A DNA stretch of 64,000 bases from Thiovibrio sp964588325 (GCA_964588325.1 CAZPOR010000012.1:58404-122403), one strand, 5' to 3'. Shown: positions 26,504 to 36,119, counted from the first letter of the stretch. Notes: generated by a model not told the origin, from the letters alone. Program-made: numbers and translations.

Positions 26504-26845
26504 TTGCCGGGACTTCCTGTTTGAGGTTTTACTTGTTTTCGCTTTGGTCGCGGTGCTTTCTATAAGCATTCAGGGAAACATCAGGAGTTACTTGTTCCAC
26601 CTATAAAAGGTGAAAAAGTTGCTCTGCATGCTCAGGAGGGGGTAGCCGGGCGTGGGTGGCATTCTGCGGCGGATTGGGTGTGCCGTTTTTTCGACGGCAG
26701 GCTAAAAGCTGCCACAATGGTATCCTATGGAAAATATTGACCGGGATCGGCGAGATGCCCCGTGTCATTGATGAGCATTTGAGCAAGCTCGGCGGGGATT
26801 GATTTTGCACGGAACAGAAAGAGTTAGCGCCAGGGGGAGAGGGCA
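26504..26845. other. Intergenic gap of 342 bp without a recognised gene
   Basis: No convincing gene, promoter or terminator was found. One plus-strand frame is open from 26614 to 26802 and ends in a sequence reading MPRVIDEHLSKLGGD, but it has no good start or ribosome-binding site and may be a decayed gene end. No riboswitch consensus (GEMM, cobalamin) could be matched by eye. A ribosome-binding site (GGGGGAGAGGG) precedes the next start. Confidence 0.4.
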
Positions 26846-28318
26846 ATGACGAAACATGGGTGGTGGGCCGACAGGATGGCGCGGGCGCCGAGAAACCGCT
26901 GGTCTTGGTTGCGGAAGGCTTGTGCGCTTCTACTTCTGGCCCTGCTGCTCAGCGCCTGCGTCGGCGCCGAGGTGAAGCCTCCGGCTCCGCCCCTGGCGCC
27001 GGTCCGGGCGGCTAATGCCAACGAGGCCCTGCTTTCCGTTTTTTTGCATCTTGCCAAACCTGTTTCCGCCGGACTCTGGATGGAGGTGGATTCCGTGGCT
27101 CTGGTGGGCGAAAATGCGCTTATTCCCCTGGACATGCAAGCAACGCCGTTTGGCGCCGGAGAAATTATGGGCGGGCAGCGTTTTGTCGCTCGAGGGCCAG
27201 TGACGCCCGGTCGTTACAGGGCTTTGCGTTTGACCATCAACAAAGCCGCGGTGGTGCGGCAGAGCGACAAGCTGTTCCTCGCGGTGCCGGAACCGGTGGT
27301 GGAGTTGCCCCTGCCCGGTGATTTTCGTTTGGAAGCAGGGATGAGCCGATCTCTTTTCCTGGCCTGGGATGAGGAGGCCTCCATACGAAACAGTGCGTTT
27401 TTCATCCCCAGTCTGGCTGTACTGCCGGAACAATTTCCCCTGCTTGCCGACCTGGCCTATGTGAGTTGTCCGGATATCGATACGGTCTATCTGGTACGGA
27501 CCGATAATAATCGGGTTTGCGGTTCCCTGGCCATAAGCGGTACGCCCACATACATGGCATATGATGCGGATCGGAAGCGGTTGTATGTGCTGGCCACGAA
27601 GGATCCGACCATCTGTGTGGTGGAAGCAGCCACCAGCAGAATTATCGACCGAATCAAGATCCCCATGAGCGTCAATCCGTCCTATTTCGTGACGAACAAT
27701 GGGAAATGGGGATACGTTCTTGATGAAAACGGCGATTCCCTGCTCAAGATTGATTTGCTGCAAGGCATCCTGGACAGGCGTGTGCGTCTGGGCGACAAGC
27801 CGCGTTTTATGCTTTGGGTTTCCGGTCGTGAGCAACTGGCTATTTCATCAGGCCTGTCACAGGCGGTCTATTTGCTTGATCCGGAAACGCTGGCCACCAG
27901 GGATACTTTATTGACTGGCAATGGGCCGGACGGATTGCTGGTCACGGACAACTATCTCTTTGTGGCAGAAAGCGCGTCGAACACAGTGGGTATTTATGAT
28001 GTGCGCAGCGGGCAGATCAGTAAAAGGCTCAATGTCGGGTCCAGGCCGCGACGCCTGGTCCAGAATGACAACCGGATATATATAAGCAACTCTCTGGAGA
28101 GTACAATCTCCCTGCTCGCCATCCGGCAGCAGACAGTGGTCCGGGATATTCGAGTGGGGGGGATGCCTTTGGAGATGGCGGTTTCCACCAGGCATAAATG
28201 GGTGTATGTCGCGGAACAGGCCACGGGAAGGCTTGCTGTTGTCGACCAGACGGGAAGCCGGGTTGTGCAGCATGTCGAACTCGGCACAAAACCGCAGCAT
28301 CTCCTCGTTGTGCAGTAA
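26846..28318 (+). CDS. Lipoprotein with DUF4382-like domain and YVTN-type beta-propeller
   Basis: Lipoprotein of 490 aa: lipobox LSAC near residue 38, a Pro-rich linker, a DUF4382-like beta domain (about 55-190, with PGRYRALRLTIN), and a C-terminal seven-bladed propeller of YVTN type. Blade motifs include VYLVRTDNNRVCGSLAI, LYVLATKDPTICVVEAATSR and VYVAEQATGRLAVVDQ. It is the second propeller in the window and lies upstream of another multihaem cytochrome, so it may scaffold cytochromes at the outer membrane. ATG 26846 has a strong upstream purine tract; internal ATG 26876 is also possible. Confidence 0.85.
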   Translation: MTKHGWWADRMARAPRNRWSWLRKACALLLLALLLSACVGAEVKPPAPPLAPVRAANANEALLSVFLHLAKPVSAGLWMEVDSVALVGENALIPLDMQATPFGAGEIMGGQRFVARGPVTPGRYRALRLTINKAAVVRQSDKLFLAVPEPVVELPLPGDFRLEAGMSRSLFLAWDEEASIRNSAFFIPSLAVLPEQFPLLADLAYVSCPDIDTVYLVRTDNNRVCGSLAISGTPTYMAYDADRKRLYVLATKDPTICVVEAATSRIIDRIKIPMSVNPSYFVTNNGKWGYVLDENGDSLLKIDLLQGILDRRVRLGDKPRFMLWVSGREQLAISSGLSQAVYLLDPETLATRDTLLTGNGPDGLLVTDNYLFVAESASNTVGIYDVRSGQISKRLNVGSRPRRLVQNDNRIYISNSLESTISLLAIRQQTVVRDIRVGGMPLEMAVSTRHKWVYVAEQATGRLAVVDQTGSRVVQHVELGTKPQHLLVVQ

Positions 28319-28357
28319 GGCCGCGATGGCTATTTCACGAATGGAAAAACGGAAACA

Positions 28358-29557
28358 ATGAAGAACGTTTTGCATAATCGCTTGAGACCCTTCATTCTCG
28401 TACTCATGGTGGGAGTATTGTGCGCGGCCTTTTTTGGGCTGGGCATGGGGGGAGGGCTTGCCGGTGGGGCGATTGGCCCTGAACAGTGCTGCGCCTGTCA
28501 CCGGGAAGTTTGCGAGGATACGGCGAGCAAGCGGTATGTGCATGCTCCGGTCCGGGAAAAACAATGCGCATTGTGCCACATTGCCTCAACCGGGGCGGAT
28601 AGGATGACTGTTGCCAAAAAAGAGGAGAGCACGGTCCGCTGGCTGCCAGGGGGGTATCCTCGGCAGGAGATGGAATGCTGGTTCTCCATTCCGCCGGCTT
28701 TGGCAGGCAAGAAGATCATTCTCCAGGCGGATGGACAGGGCAAGAAAACCTTGCGGCAGGAAGTGCAGTTGCCGAAATTCCTGGAGGCCGAGCAGTTGAC
28801 CGCGGTTACCAAGCCGCCGGAGATTACGGATCTTACTGTGGATGAGGTAAAGCAGGGTGTTTTCTTGACAGCCCGGGTCACCTGGAAAACCGACAGGGTT
28901 ACGGACTCGGCGGTGCTGTATGGTGAAAACGAGGCGACGCGCAAAAATATCGTTGATCCCTGGTTGTCCAAGGAGCATGAAGTGCTGCTCACGGATTTGC
29001 AGCCGCGCAAAACGTACACTTTCTCTGTTGCTTCACGGGATATTTTCGGCAATCAAAAGGTTTCGCCTCCCAAGACGTTTTCCACCCATGCCTTTTTCAG
29101 CAAGCCGAGCATCGAAAAAGTAAAAACCACTGAAAAGGTAACGGTTTCCGGAAAATATTTCAGGGTGGACAACCGTCTTTTTGCCAGATTTGTCGCCAAC
29201 CAACCGACCACTATGCGGCTCGGGATTCTTGACGGCCCGATTCATGTTTCGAATAAAGACTCCGGCCTTCAGAACGGCAAACTTCCTCCGGGACATCTGC
29301 CATTGGCTGATCCACGCTTTCTCAATACCGGCGTCTGTTTGACCTGTCATCCGCAAATAAAGGGAGTGTTGTCGCATCCCGTGGATGTGCAACCCAAGCG
29401 GGGAATGGTCATTGATAGCGGTGAGTATAAACTGCTTGGCGATGGCCGGCTCACCTGTATGACCTGCCATGCGCCCCACGCCTCGGACAATGAAGCCCGG
29501 GTGGTGAAGAGCGATAAAAAGAAATTATGCCTTGGCTGTCATAAAAATTTCGGCTGA
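28358..29557 (+). CDS. Five-haem cytochrome c with an Ig/fibronectin-III-like middle domain
   Basis: Exported protein of 399 aa. After an N-terminal hydrophobic segment come CCACH and CALCH, then a beta-rich central part (about 140-265) resembling fibronectin type III, judged from ARVTWKTDRVTDSAVLYG and LTDLQPRKTYTFSVASRD, then CLTCH, CMTCHAPH and CLGCH. A purple-acid-phosphatase-type N-domain has similar features, so the exact subclass is open. Splitting the haem sites around a beta domain suggests a spacer between two electron-transfer ends. It follows the propeller lipoprotein by 39 bp. Confidence 0.88.
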   Translation: MKNVLHNRLRPFILVLMVGVLCAAFFGLGMGGGLAGGAIGPEQCCACHREVCEDTASKRYVHAPVREKQCALCHIASTGADRMTVAKKEESTVRWLPGGYPRQEMECWFSIPPALAGKKIILQADGQGKKTLRQEVQLPKFLEAEQLTAVTKPPEITDLTVDEVKQGVFLTARVTWKTDRVTDSAVLYGENEATRKNIVDPWLSKEHEVLLTDLQPRKTYTFSVASRDIFGNQKVSPPKTFSTHAFFSKPSIEKVKTTEKVTVSGKYFRVDNRLFARFVANQPTTMRLGILDGPIHVSNKDSGLQNGKLPPGHLPLADPRFLNTGVCLTCHPQIKGVLSHPVDVQPKRGMVIDSGEYKLLGDGRLTCMTCHAPHASDNEARVVKSDKKKLCLGCHKNFG

Positions 29558-29599
29558 TTTTCCGGCAGCGGGATGGAACCAGAAAAAAGAGGGAGAGGC

Positions 29600-30130
29600 A
29601 TGACCGATTTTAAAAGAAAGAAATTGAATATGGCGGTGAAAAAAGAGTTGCAGCGCTGGTTGCTGGTGCGGATTTTCGGGGTGGTTCTCCTGAGTTCCCT
29701 GATTGCCGCTCTTATTCTGTATTTTTATGCCAACCAGGAACTCGGCGACTCCTATTATGATGCCCATATTACCATCAGGCGGGTCAGTGACCTGCTCTGG
29801 CCGGTGGTTGCCGCCGGCTCCGTGGTAAGTCTGTTGAGCGGCATGCTTCTCGCGGTTTTTCTGCCGCAAAAAATAGCCGGGCCGATTTATCGGATCGAAA
29901 AGGAATTAGAGAGGCTTGGTGAGGGAGATCTGACGGTGGAAATCAGGTTGCGTCCCCGGGATCCATTTCATGATCTGGTCGGAGGCATCAATCAAAGCGT
30001 TGCCGGCTTGAGGACCCACATCCGGATAATTCAGGATATCTGCAATGAACTTGAAAAATCGGAAGAAAGTAGAGTGTTGAGTGAGTTGAAAAAACGTGCC
30101 TGTTACGAGCTGAAATTTTTTAAAACCTGA
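29600..30130 (+). CDS. HAMP-domain membrane protein without an output domain
   Basis: Membrane protein of 176 aa. Two helices (LLVRIFGVVLLSSLIAALIL and VVAAGSVVSLLSGMLLAVFL) flank a short periplasmic loop of about 35 residues. They are followed by a HAMP segment (GPIYRIEKELERLGEGDL...VEIRLRPRDPF) and a short coil. No kinase, methyl-accepting or cyclase domain follows. ATG 29600 has GAGGGAGAGG directly upstream; the longer frame from 29573 lacks one. It is the last gene before the convergent rodA. It may relay a signal from the nearby cytochromes to a separate partner, which is inference. Confidence 0.82.
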   Translation: MTDFKRKKLNMAVKKELQRWLLVRIFGVVLLSSLIAALILYFYANQELGDSYYDAHITIRRVSDLLWPVVAAGSVVSLLSGMLLAVFLPQKIAGPIYRIEKELERLGEGDLTVEIRLRPRDPFHDLVGGINQSVAGLRTHIRIIQDICNELEKSEESRVLSELKKRACYELKFFKT

Positions 30131-30147
30131 ATTGGCGGAGTGGCGGT

Positions 30148-31260
30148 TCAGCTCGTTCCCATGTAGCGCCGCATCCGGATATTCATCAGGAGGCCGAGGC
30201 CTGCCAGGTTGGTGAGCAGCGAGGACCCGCCATAACTGAAAAGGGGCAGGGGCACTCCCACCACGGGCAGCAGCCCCATGACCATGGCCAGGTTGATGAA
30301 TGCCTGCCAGAAGATGAGCGAAACCACGCCAAAGGCAAGCAATACCCCGAACTTATCCCTGGCGGAGATGGCGATGTTCAGTCCCCAGAGGATCATGAAG
30401 AAGTAGCAGATTATCAGAAGGGCGGAGCCGAAAAATCCCCACTCCTCGGCCCAGACCGAAAAGGCGAAGTCGGTGTGCCGCTCCGGCAGGAAATCGAGCT
30501 GGCCTTGGGTTCCTTGTAGGTACCCCTTGCCGAAGATCAAGCCGCTGCCCACGGCGATTTTTGACTGGATGATGTGGTAGCCCGTGCCCAAGGGGTCGTT
30601 TTCCGGGTTGAGAAAGGTGGCAACCCGCTGGCGCTGGTACGGTTTGAGGAAAAACTTCCAGGCGATGGGGATGGCTGAGAGGCCGCAACACAAAAGGGTC
30701 GCCAGGGTTGCCCAGCGGAGTTTGACAAACAGGGTCATAGTGGCAAAGACAAAGGCCAGCAAAAGGGCTGTGCCGAGATCGGGCTGTTTGGCGATCAGCA
30801 GGAAGGGCAGGACGGTCAGCAGGGCCGGGACCGCCAGATCGAGCAGGCCGAACCCTTTTCCCGTTTCCTTGCGGTAATAGTAGCTTGCCAGGGTAACGAC
30901 CAGGATCAGCTTGGCCGGTTCCGAAGGCTGCAACCGGAAAAAGCCGAGATCGATCCAGCGCTGGGAGCCGCCGACCGTTTTACCGACGGCAAGCGCTACG
31001 ACCAGCAGAAGGATCATCGCCCCATACAACGGGTAATTCAGGGTGAGCAGCACCCGGTAATCAATGCTGACGATGAGCAGAATGACAGCCGCGCCGAAGA
31101 GGTAGTAGGTGAGTTCCTTGAGATAGAGCGGCGTTCCCACATTGGTGTACAAATGGGTCGAGCTGTACAGGTTGGCCAGGCCGATGAGCGCGACAACGAG
31201 CACGGCCATGATGAGGACCCAATCGATATTCAGCAGCAGGCGGCGATCAAAGCGTAGCAT
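30148..31260 (-). CDS. rodA: Rod-shape SEDS peptidoglycan glycosyltransferase RodA
   Basis: Polytopic membrane protein of 370 aa, the SEDS polymerase of the elongasome that works with PBP2. Signatures include SIDYRVLLTLNYPLYG, GGSQRWIDLGFFRLQPSEPAKL, KQPDLGTALLL and, near the end, PVVGVPLPLFSYGGSSLL. The start at 31260 has AAGGAAG upstream and lies one base after the mrdA stop; a longer frame to 31401 runs inside mrdA and is rejected. It is the last gene of the minus-strand mre operon. Confidence 0.97.
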   Translation of the reverse strand: MLRFDRRLLLNIDWVLIMAVLVVALIGLANLYSSTHLYTNVGTPLYLKELTYYLFGAAVILLIVSIDYRVLLTLNYPLYGAMILLLVVALAVGKTVGGSQRWIDLGFFRLQPSEPAKLILVVTLASYYYRKETGKGFGLLDLAVPALLTVLPFLLIAKQPDLGTALLLAFVFATMTLFVKLRWATLATLLCCGLSAIPIAWKFFLKPYQRQRVATFLNPENDPLGTGYHIIQSKIAVGSGLIFGKGYLQGTQGQLDFLPERHTDFAFSVWAEEWGFFGSALLIICYFFMILWGLNIAISARDKFGVLLAFGVVSLIFWQAFINLAMVMGLLPVVGVPLPLFSYGGSSLLTNLAGLGLLMNIRMRRYMGTS

Positions 31261-31261
31261 G

Positions 31262-33169
31262 TTATTCTTCCTTTTCATCCGTGGCGGGGGAGGGGGGCGG
31301 TTCCTCCGCTGGGTTTTCCGGCGTGCCGTTTTTAAGCTCGAAGTAGCGCTTGAACACCGCTTTGGCAACGGGGCCAGCGGAGGAACCGCCGTGCTGGCCA
31401 TGCTCCACCAGAACGGTTATGGCAATCTCCGGATTTTCCGCCGGAGCGAAGGAGGTAAACCAGGCATGATCCCGGTATTTGTAGGGGATGGATTTTTCGC
31501 TCATGCCGGCGACATGGGAAAGGTTTACCACCTGGGCGGTGCCGGTCTTGCCGCCGATGAGCACGTCCGGCAGCGCCACCACCTTGGCGGTGCCGCCTGC
31601 TGAGTTTACCACCCCGACCAAGGCCTCCTTGATGAGTGCGAGGGAGTGGACGGAGCCGAGGATCTTGCCCTCGCTGACCGGGCTGAATGTTTTCAGGGTT
31701 CTTCCGTCCGGAGCCGTGATGCTGTGGACCAGTTGCGGACGGTAGAGGGTGCCGCCGTTGACCACGGCCGCGGTCATGCGGCAGAGCTGCAGAGGAGTGG
31801 TCAGCACATACCCTTGGCCGATGGCCACCGAGAGGGTTTCCCCGTCCTGCCATTTTTCTTTGTAGCGTTGTTGTTTCCAGGCCGTTGACGGAATAATCCC
31901 GCTTTTTTCATGTTCGAGGTCGATGCCGGTTTTCTTCCCCAGACCAAGGCTGTTTGCGTATTTGGCGATCTTGTCGACGCCCAGCCGCATTCCCACCGAA
32001 TAAAAATAGACATCGCAGGATTCGATCAGGGCCCGCTGGAAATCCACCGTGCCGTGCCCGCCTTTCTTCCAGCAACCGTACCTCCGGTTGCCGAAGTTCA
32101 GGGAACCGCCGCAGAAGTAGGTGGTGTCCGGGGTGACAATACCTTCGGAAATGGCCGCCAGGGCGGTGGCGATCTTGAAGACGGAACCGGGCGGATATTG
32201 TCCTTGGATGGTTTTGTCGAGCAGGGGGTGAAGCGGGTCGTTGAGCATCCTGTCCCAGGCGGTTTGCGAAATCCCGCCGATAAATTCCTGGAGATGCAGC
32301 GGGGGACTGCTGCTCATGACCAGCAGATTGCCGGTGTTCACTTCCATGACCACCACGGCTCCGGCCTTGCCGGCCATGGCTTCTTCCGCGGTACGTTGCA
32401 GCTCGATATCAAGGGTCAGGTGCAGGTCGTTGCCGGGGTAGGGATCCTGTAACTGCATCTGACGCTGTTCAAAACCATGGACGTCAACCTCCAGATAGTT
32501 TCTTCCTTTTTCGCCCTTGAGATACTTTTCAAAGATCTTCTCAACCCCCTGTTTCCCCACCTGGTCACCGCTTTGGTAAGCGGCATAGTGCTTTTCCGAT
32601 AGTTCCGCCCGGCTAATTTCGCCGAGGTAGCCGACCAGATGGGAGGCGAAATCACCGTAGAGATAGTCGCGGGAAGGCATGACCTCGATGCGGACCCCGG
32701 GAAGCGAAAGGTGCTTGTTCTCGATGGTGACCAGGGTTTCCCAGTCGATGTCCTCTTTCAGCCTGGTGGGCATGTAGCGGGGATTTTCGGTGGCGGCCCG
32801 GATTCTGTCTAAAAGGACGGAGATGTCTTCGTCGAGGATCTTGGCAAGATTCTTTATGACCGCATCGGGGTTGGGAGCGTCTTCCCGGTTCCAGACCACA
32901 TTGAAACGAGGGCGGTTGGTGATGATGGGCTGGCCGGTCCGGTCGAGGATATTGCCGCGGGGCGCGGCGATTTCCTGGATGCGGATACGGTTGATCTCCG
33001 AAAGCTTTGCGTACTCATCTCCACGGTAAATCTGCAGATACCAGAGTCTGGTCAAAAGGAGGGTGGCGGACACAATGATCACGACCATGGCGATATCAAT
33101 CCGCTTTTTGAGCATCTTGAGTTCGGCCGGGTCAATCTTGTTTATTTTGGCAAGGGGACGTGGTGGCAT
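31262..33169 (-). CDS. mrdA: Penicillin-binding protein 2 (elongasome transpeptidase)
   Basis: Class B PBP of 635 aa that crosslinks side-wall peptidoglycan with RodA. It has one N-terminal helix (VVIIVSATLLLTRLWYL), a dimerisation domain with RGNILDRTGQPIITNRP, and transpeptidase motifs SVFK (in PPGSVFKIA), SCD (in LIESCDVYFYSVG) and KTG (in GGKTGTAQ). The C-terminus is acidic and Pro-rich. Length is normal for the family. It sits between mreD and rodA. Confidence 0.97.
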   Translation of the reverse strand: MPPRPLAKINKIDPAELKMLKKRIDIAMVVIIVSATLLLTRLWYLQIYRGDEYAKLSEINRIRIQEIAAPRGNILDRTGQPIITNRPRFNVVWNREDAPNPDAVIKNLAKILDEDISVLLDRIRAATENPRYMPTRLKEDIDWETLVTIENKHLSLPGVRIEVMPSRDYLYGDFASHLVGYLGEISRAELSEKHYAAYQSGDQVGKQGVEKIFEKYLKGEKGRNYLEVDVHGFEQRQMQLQDPYPGNDLHLTLDIELQRTAEEAMAGKAGAVVVMEVNTGNLLVMSSSPPLHLQEFIGGISQTAWDRMLNDPLHPLLDKTIQGQYPPGSVFKIATALAAISEGIVTPDTTYFCGGSLNFGNRRYGCWKKGGHGTVDFQRALIESCDVYFYSVGMRLGVDKIAKYANSLGLGKKTGIDLEHEKSGIIPSTAWKQQRYKEKWQDGETLSVAIGQGYVLTTPLQLCRMTAAVVNGGTLYRPQLVHSITAPDGRTLKTFSPVSEGKILGSVHSLALIKEALVGVVNSAGGTAKVVALPDVLIGGKTGTAQVVNLSHVAGMSEKSIPYKYRDHAWFTSFAPAENPEIAITVLVEHGQHGGSSAGPVAKAVFKRYFELKNGTPENPAEEPPPSPATDEKEE

Positions 33170-33190
33170 GTTTTTCGGGGGGGATCCTTG

Positions 33191-33727
33191 CTACATCCGG
33201 TAGCGGTTTCCTGTTTTATGGCGGCGAAACGGATTGTTGGCGTTCTTGCTGTCAAAAACCGTGGTGAGCCAATGGAAAAAATTGAAAAACGGAATGCAGA
33301 GCACGGAGAGAATAAGCATTTGCAGAATTTCATTTCCCCAGGCCCAGTACAGCCTGCTCTCCGGCGACAGGATTGAAGTGAAGATGAAGATGCTGCTGGC
33401 GGTGAAGAGATAGCTCAAGGCGACCACCGGAATCTGCTGAATCGACTCATTGATGGCCAGGTGTCTGGAAATGACCTGGAGGAGGAAGAAGAGAACGAGG
33501 TAGACCACCGGGTGCAGGCCGAGAAAAACTCCGGAAAAGATATCCATGATCAGGCCGAACAACAGGGCCAGTACCGCGCCTTTGTAGACATCGAGGTAGG
33601 TGCCGAGAAAAACGATAAACAAAAACAGAAAGTTGGGCCGGCCAAACCACTCAGGCAAGGCATTGAGCAAGGTGGTCTGCAGGATGAGGAGAATGGTCCC
33701 TGAGAGAAAAAGAAAACTTAGAACCAT
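33191..33727 (-). CDS. mreD: Rod-shape determining protein MreD
   Basis: Small membrane protein of 178 aa with about five helices, including FLFLFIVFLGTYLDVYKGA and GLIMDIFSGVFLGLHPVVYL, typical of MreD. It links cytoplasmic MreB with MreC and the peptidoglycan synthases. It lies 109 bp after mreC and 21 bp before mrdA. The 109-bp mreC-mreD gap (33728-33836) shows no clear signal. Confidence 0.93.
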   Translation of the reverse strand: MVLSFLFLSGTILLILQTTLLNALPEWFGRPNFLFLFIVFLGTYLDVYKGAVLALLFGLIMDIFSGVFLGLHPVVYLVLFFLLQVISRHLAINESIQQIPVVALSYLFTASSIFIFTSILSPESRLYWAWGNEILQMLILSVLCIPFFNFFHWLTTVFDSKNANNPFRRHKTGNRYRM

Positions 33728-33836
33728 TGGGCTGGAGTCTGGGTTGAGATTGTTGGATGCCCCCCCCGGCGCATCGCCTGGTGGAATCGTGCCGTGTCCT
33801 GCATAAGAAATATTTTTTCCCGGTAAGTGCGCAGCA

Positions 33837-34670
33837 TTATTTTGCCAGCGGATCCTTTTTCATGACAATAATAAGATATTCAAGTTGGGAAAAATCCGCA
33901 GCAGGCTGGATTTCGATTTCCTGGAACATCCCCCGGCCTGATCTTTCGACCTTTGACACGGTGCCGATAGGCACGCCCTTTGGGAAAACTCCGCCGATCC
34001 CGGAGGTGACGATTCTGTCGCCCTTGGCCACTTCGCTGTTTTTGAGGACATACTCCATGTGGAAGTTGGCCCCGCCTCCCTTGACGATTCCCTGAACCCT
34101 GGTTTCCTGGATCAGGCCGTCAAGGGCGCTGTTTGGGTCGGTTGCCAGCAGGATCTTGGCAAAATGGGGAGAGGTGTTCGTGACTTGTCCCACAACGCCT
34201 TCGACGGTCACGGCTGGCATGCCGGCTTGGACGCCATCGCTGCTGCCCCGGTCAATAATGATGGTCTTGAACCACTGGGAAGGGTCCACCCCGATGATCT
34301 CGGCGGTGAGGGTGGGGGCCGGGAGAGTTTCCTTCATTTCAAGGAGCTTTGCCAGCCGGACATTGGTTGCCACGGCTTCCCGGTATTCGTTGTTGACGGC
34401 CTTGTGTTTCTGGAGCTCTTCCCGCAACCGGGCGTTTTCTTCCCGGACGTTGATCAGCGCGGTATAATTCCGCCAGCCATTCTTGAAACTTCCCGTCATC
34501 CGGGTCATGGCATACTGGGCCTTGCCGATGACCTCAAGGGCGAGTTTGTGGGGAGCGTTGAATTCCTGGCGGCCCACCGTGGAGACAATGAGAACAATGA
34601 ACAGGGCGAGAAGAAGGCCGAAAAAAAGAAAGAGTCTGATCTGCCTGGCGCGTTTGTTTTTTTTCCTCAT
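33837..34670 (-). CDS. mreC: Rod-shape determining protein MreC
   Basis: Periplasmic scaffold protein of 277 aa with one N-terminal helix (LFLFFGLLLALFIVLIV), a coiled coil (about 70-105, REENARLREELQKHK) and the MreC beta domain with DRGSSDGVQAGMPAVT and IGTVSKV. It organises PBP2 and RodA along MreB filaments. The gene follows mreB after a 118-bp gap on the minus strand. Confidence 0.96.
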   Translation of the reverse strand: MRKKNKRARQIRLFLFFGLLLALFIVLIVSTVGRQEFNAPHKLALEVIGKAQYAMTRMTGSFKNGWRNYTALINVREENARLREELQKHKAVNNEYREAVATNVRLAKLLEMKETLPAPTLTAEIIGVDPSQWFKTIIIDRGSSDGVQAGMPAVTVEGVVGQVTNTSPHFAKILLATDPNSALDGLIQETRVQGIVKGGGANFHMEYVLKNSEVAKGDRIVTSGIGGVFPKGVPIGTVSKVERSGRGMFQEIEIQPAADFSQLEYLIIVMKKDPLAK

Positions 34671-34788
34671 TACAGACTCTGCAAATAGTTATATGTCGCC
34701 ATGTTTCTCGTGAGAAGACAGAAAGAGAGGAAAGTGCGCCCTGGTTTTTTGCGTAACACGGGCAAGAATGCGGCTTGCGCGTTCTTGC

Positions 34789-35826
34789 TCAGGTGGTCAT
34801 TACTTCTTTGAGGATGTCGATGTTTTCCAGGGCTTTGCCTGAGCCGAGCACCACGGAGGAGAGGGGGTCTTCCGCAATGATGATGGGCAGGCCGGTTTCC
34901 TCGGAAAGCCTTTTGTCAAGATTGCGGAGCAAGGCGCCGCCGCCGGTGAGAACAATGCCCTGGTCGACGATGTCTGCGGAAAGTTCCGGCGGGGTCAGTT
35001 CGAGGGCCATCTTGACCGCCTCGATGATCGCGTCAACCTGTTCGGTGATGGCGGTGCGGATTTCCTCCGAGGTAATGGTGAGGGTTTTCGGTACGCCGGA
35101 AACAAGATCGCGGCCCTTGACCTCCATGGTGTCGTAGGGAGGCTCGGGCATGACATCGCCGATGGTTGTTTTGATGACCTCGGCGGTGTGTTCGCCGATG
35201 GCCAGGTTGTGCTTGCGCTTGATGTAATGGAGGATCGCCTCGTCCATCTTGTCGCCTGCCACCCGCAGGGAGCTGGCATAAACGATGCCTGCCAGGGAGA
35301 TCACCGCTACCTCGGTGGTGCCGCCGCCGATGTCAACCACCATGTTGGCGGTGGGCTCGGTGATGGGCAAACCTGCGCCGATGGCCGCGGCCATCGGCTC
35401 TTCGATGAGATATACCTCGCGGGCGCCCGCCGATTCTGCGGATTCTTTTACCGCCCTTTTTTCAACCTGGGTGATGCCGGAGGGAACGCTGATAATGATG
35501 CGGGGATGCACCAGGGTGCGGCGATTGTGGACCTTATTAATGAAGTAGCGCAGCATGGCCTCGGTCACTTCAAAATCGGCGATGACGCCGTCCTTGATCG
35601 GCCTGACCGCGATGATATTGCCCGGGGTGCGGCCCAGCATCATTTTTGCCTCTTTGCCCACGGCCAGAACCTTGTTGGTGCGCGCATCCTTACGGATGGC
35701 GACCACCGAAGGCTCCCGCAGGACAATGCCCTTGCCTTTCACGAAAACCAGGGTGTTAGCAGTCCCCAGGTCAATGGCCAGATCGTTGGAGAGCCATCCG
35801 AACAGCGAGTCAAAAGGCGAGAACAT
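34789..35826 (-). CDS. mreB: Actin-like cell-shape protein MreB
   Basis: Cytoplasmic actin homologue of 345 aa. Nucleotide-binding motifs are DLGTANTLV near the start, VDIGGGTTEVAV in the middle and VLTGGGALLRNL near the end. It forms membrane-associated filaments that guide side-wall growth. The start at 35826 gives the classical FSPFDSLFGWLSNDLAIDLG N-terminus and has AGAGG 10 nt upstream; the frame extending to 35976 is not used. It heads the mreB-mreC-mreD-mrdA-rodA operon. Confidence 0.98.
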   Translation of the reverse strand: MFSPFDSLFGWLSNDLAIDLGTANTLVFVKGKGIVLREPSVVAIRKDARTNKVLAVGKEAKMMLGRTPGNIIAVRPIKDGVIADFEVTEAMLRYFINKVHNRRTLVHPRIIISVPSGITQVEKRAVKESAESAGAREVYLIEEPMAAAIGAGLPITEPTANMVVDIGGGTTEVAVISLAGIVYASSLRVAGDKMDEAILHYIKRKHNLAIGEHTAEVIKTTIGDVMPEPPYDTMEVKGRDLVSGVPKTLTITSEEIRTAITEQVDAIIEAVKMALELTPPELSADIVDQGIVLTGGGALLRNLDKRLSEETGLPIIIAEDPLSSVVLGSGKALENIDILKEVMTT

Positions 35827-35902
35827 AATGCGGTTACCTCTACGTTTTATTAGAATGCCTTTAATTTCCAGAGACTTATGACTGTAGAAGAAAATCTCCC
35901 AG

Positions 35903-35931
35903 ACTGTAACAGACTCATCTGGGCTTGGCAA
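35903..35931 (-). promoter_or_regulatory. Possible sigma-70 promoter of the mre operon
   Basis: Read on the minus strand: TTGCCA (35931-35926), 17 bp, then TACAGT (35908-35903), about 77 bp before the mreB start. Five of six and four of six bases match consensus. A CCCAGA/TCTGGG inverted repeat overlaps it. No better candidate was seen in this gap. Confidence 0.35.
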
Positions 35932-35964
35932 GAAAAATGGCAGGACTTTTCCCGGAGAAAACGC

Positions 35965-35994
35965 TTGACATGCCATGCCCCGGGGTGGTATTTG
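35965..35994 (+). promoter_or_regulatory. Likely sigma-70 promoter of tRNA-Ala
   Basis: TTGACA (35965-35970), 18-bp spacer with a GC-rich discriminator-like stretch, then TATTTG (35989-35994). Transcription would begin near 36000, about 44 bp before the mature tRNA 5' end. Confidence 0.5.
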
Positions 35995-36043
35995 AACCAG
36001 CGTGTCCGGCGGGTTGTCGTTGCCGGATGCTTCAAGAACATGT

Positions 36044-36119
<76 letters not shown>

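Noticed and set aside
26504..26845. Riboswitch (c-di-GMP or cobalamin) in the gap before the propeller lipoprotein
   Set aside because: No conserved core could be matched by eye; a covariance search would be needed to revive the idea.
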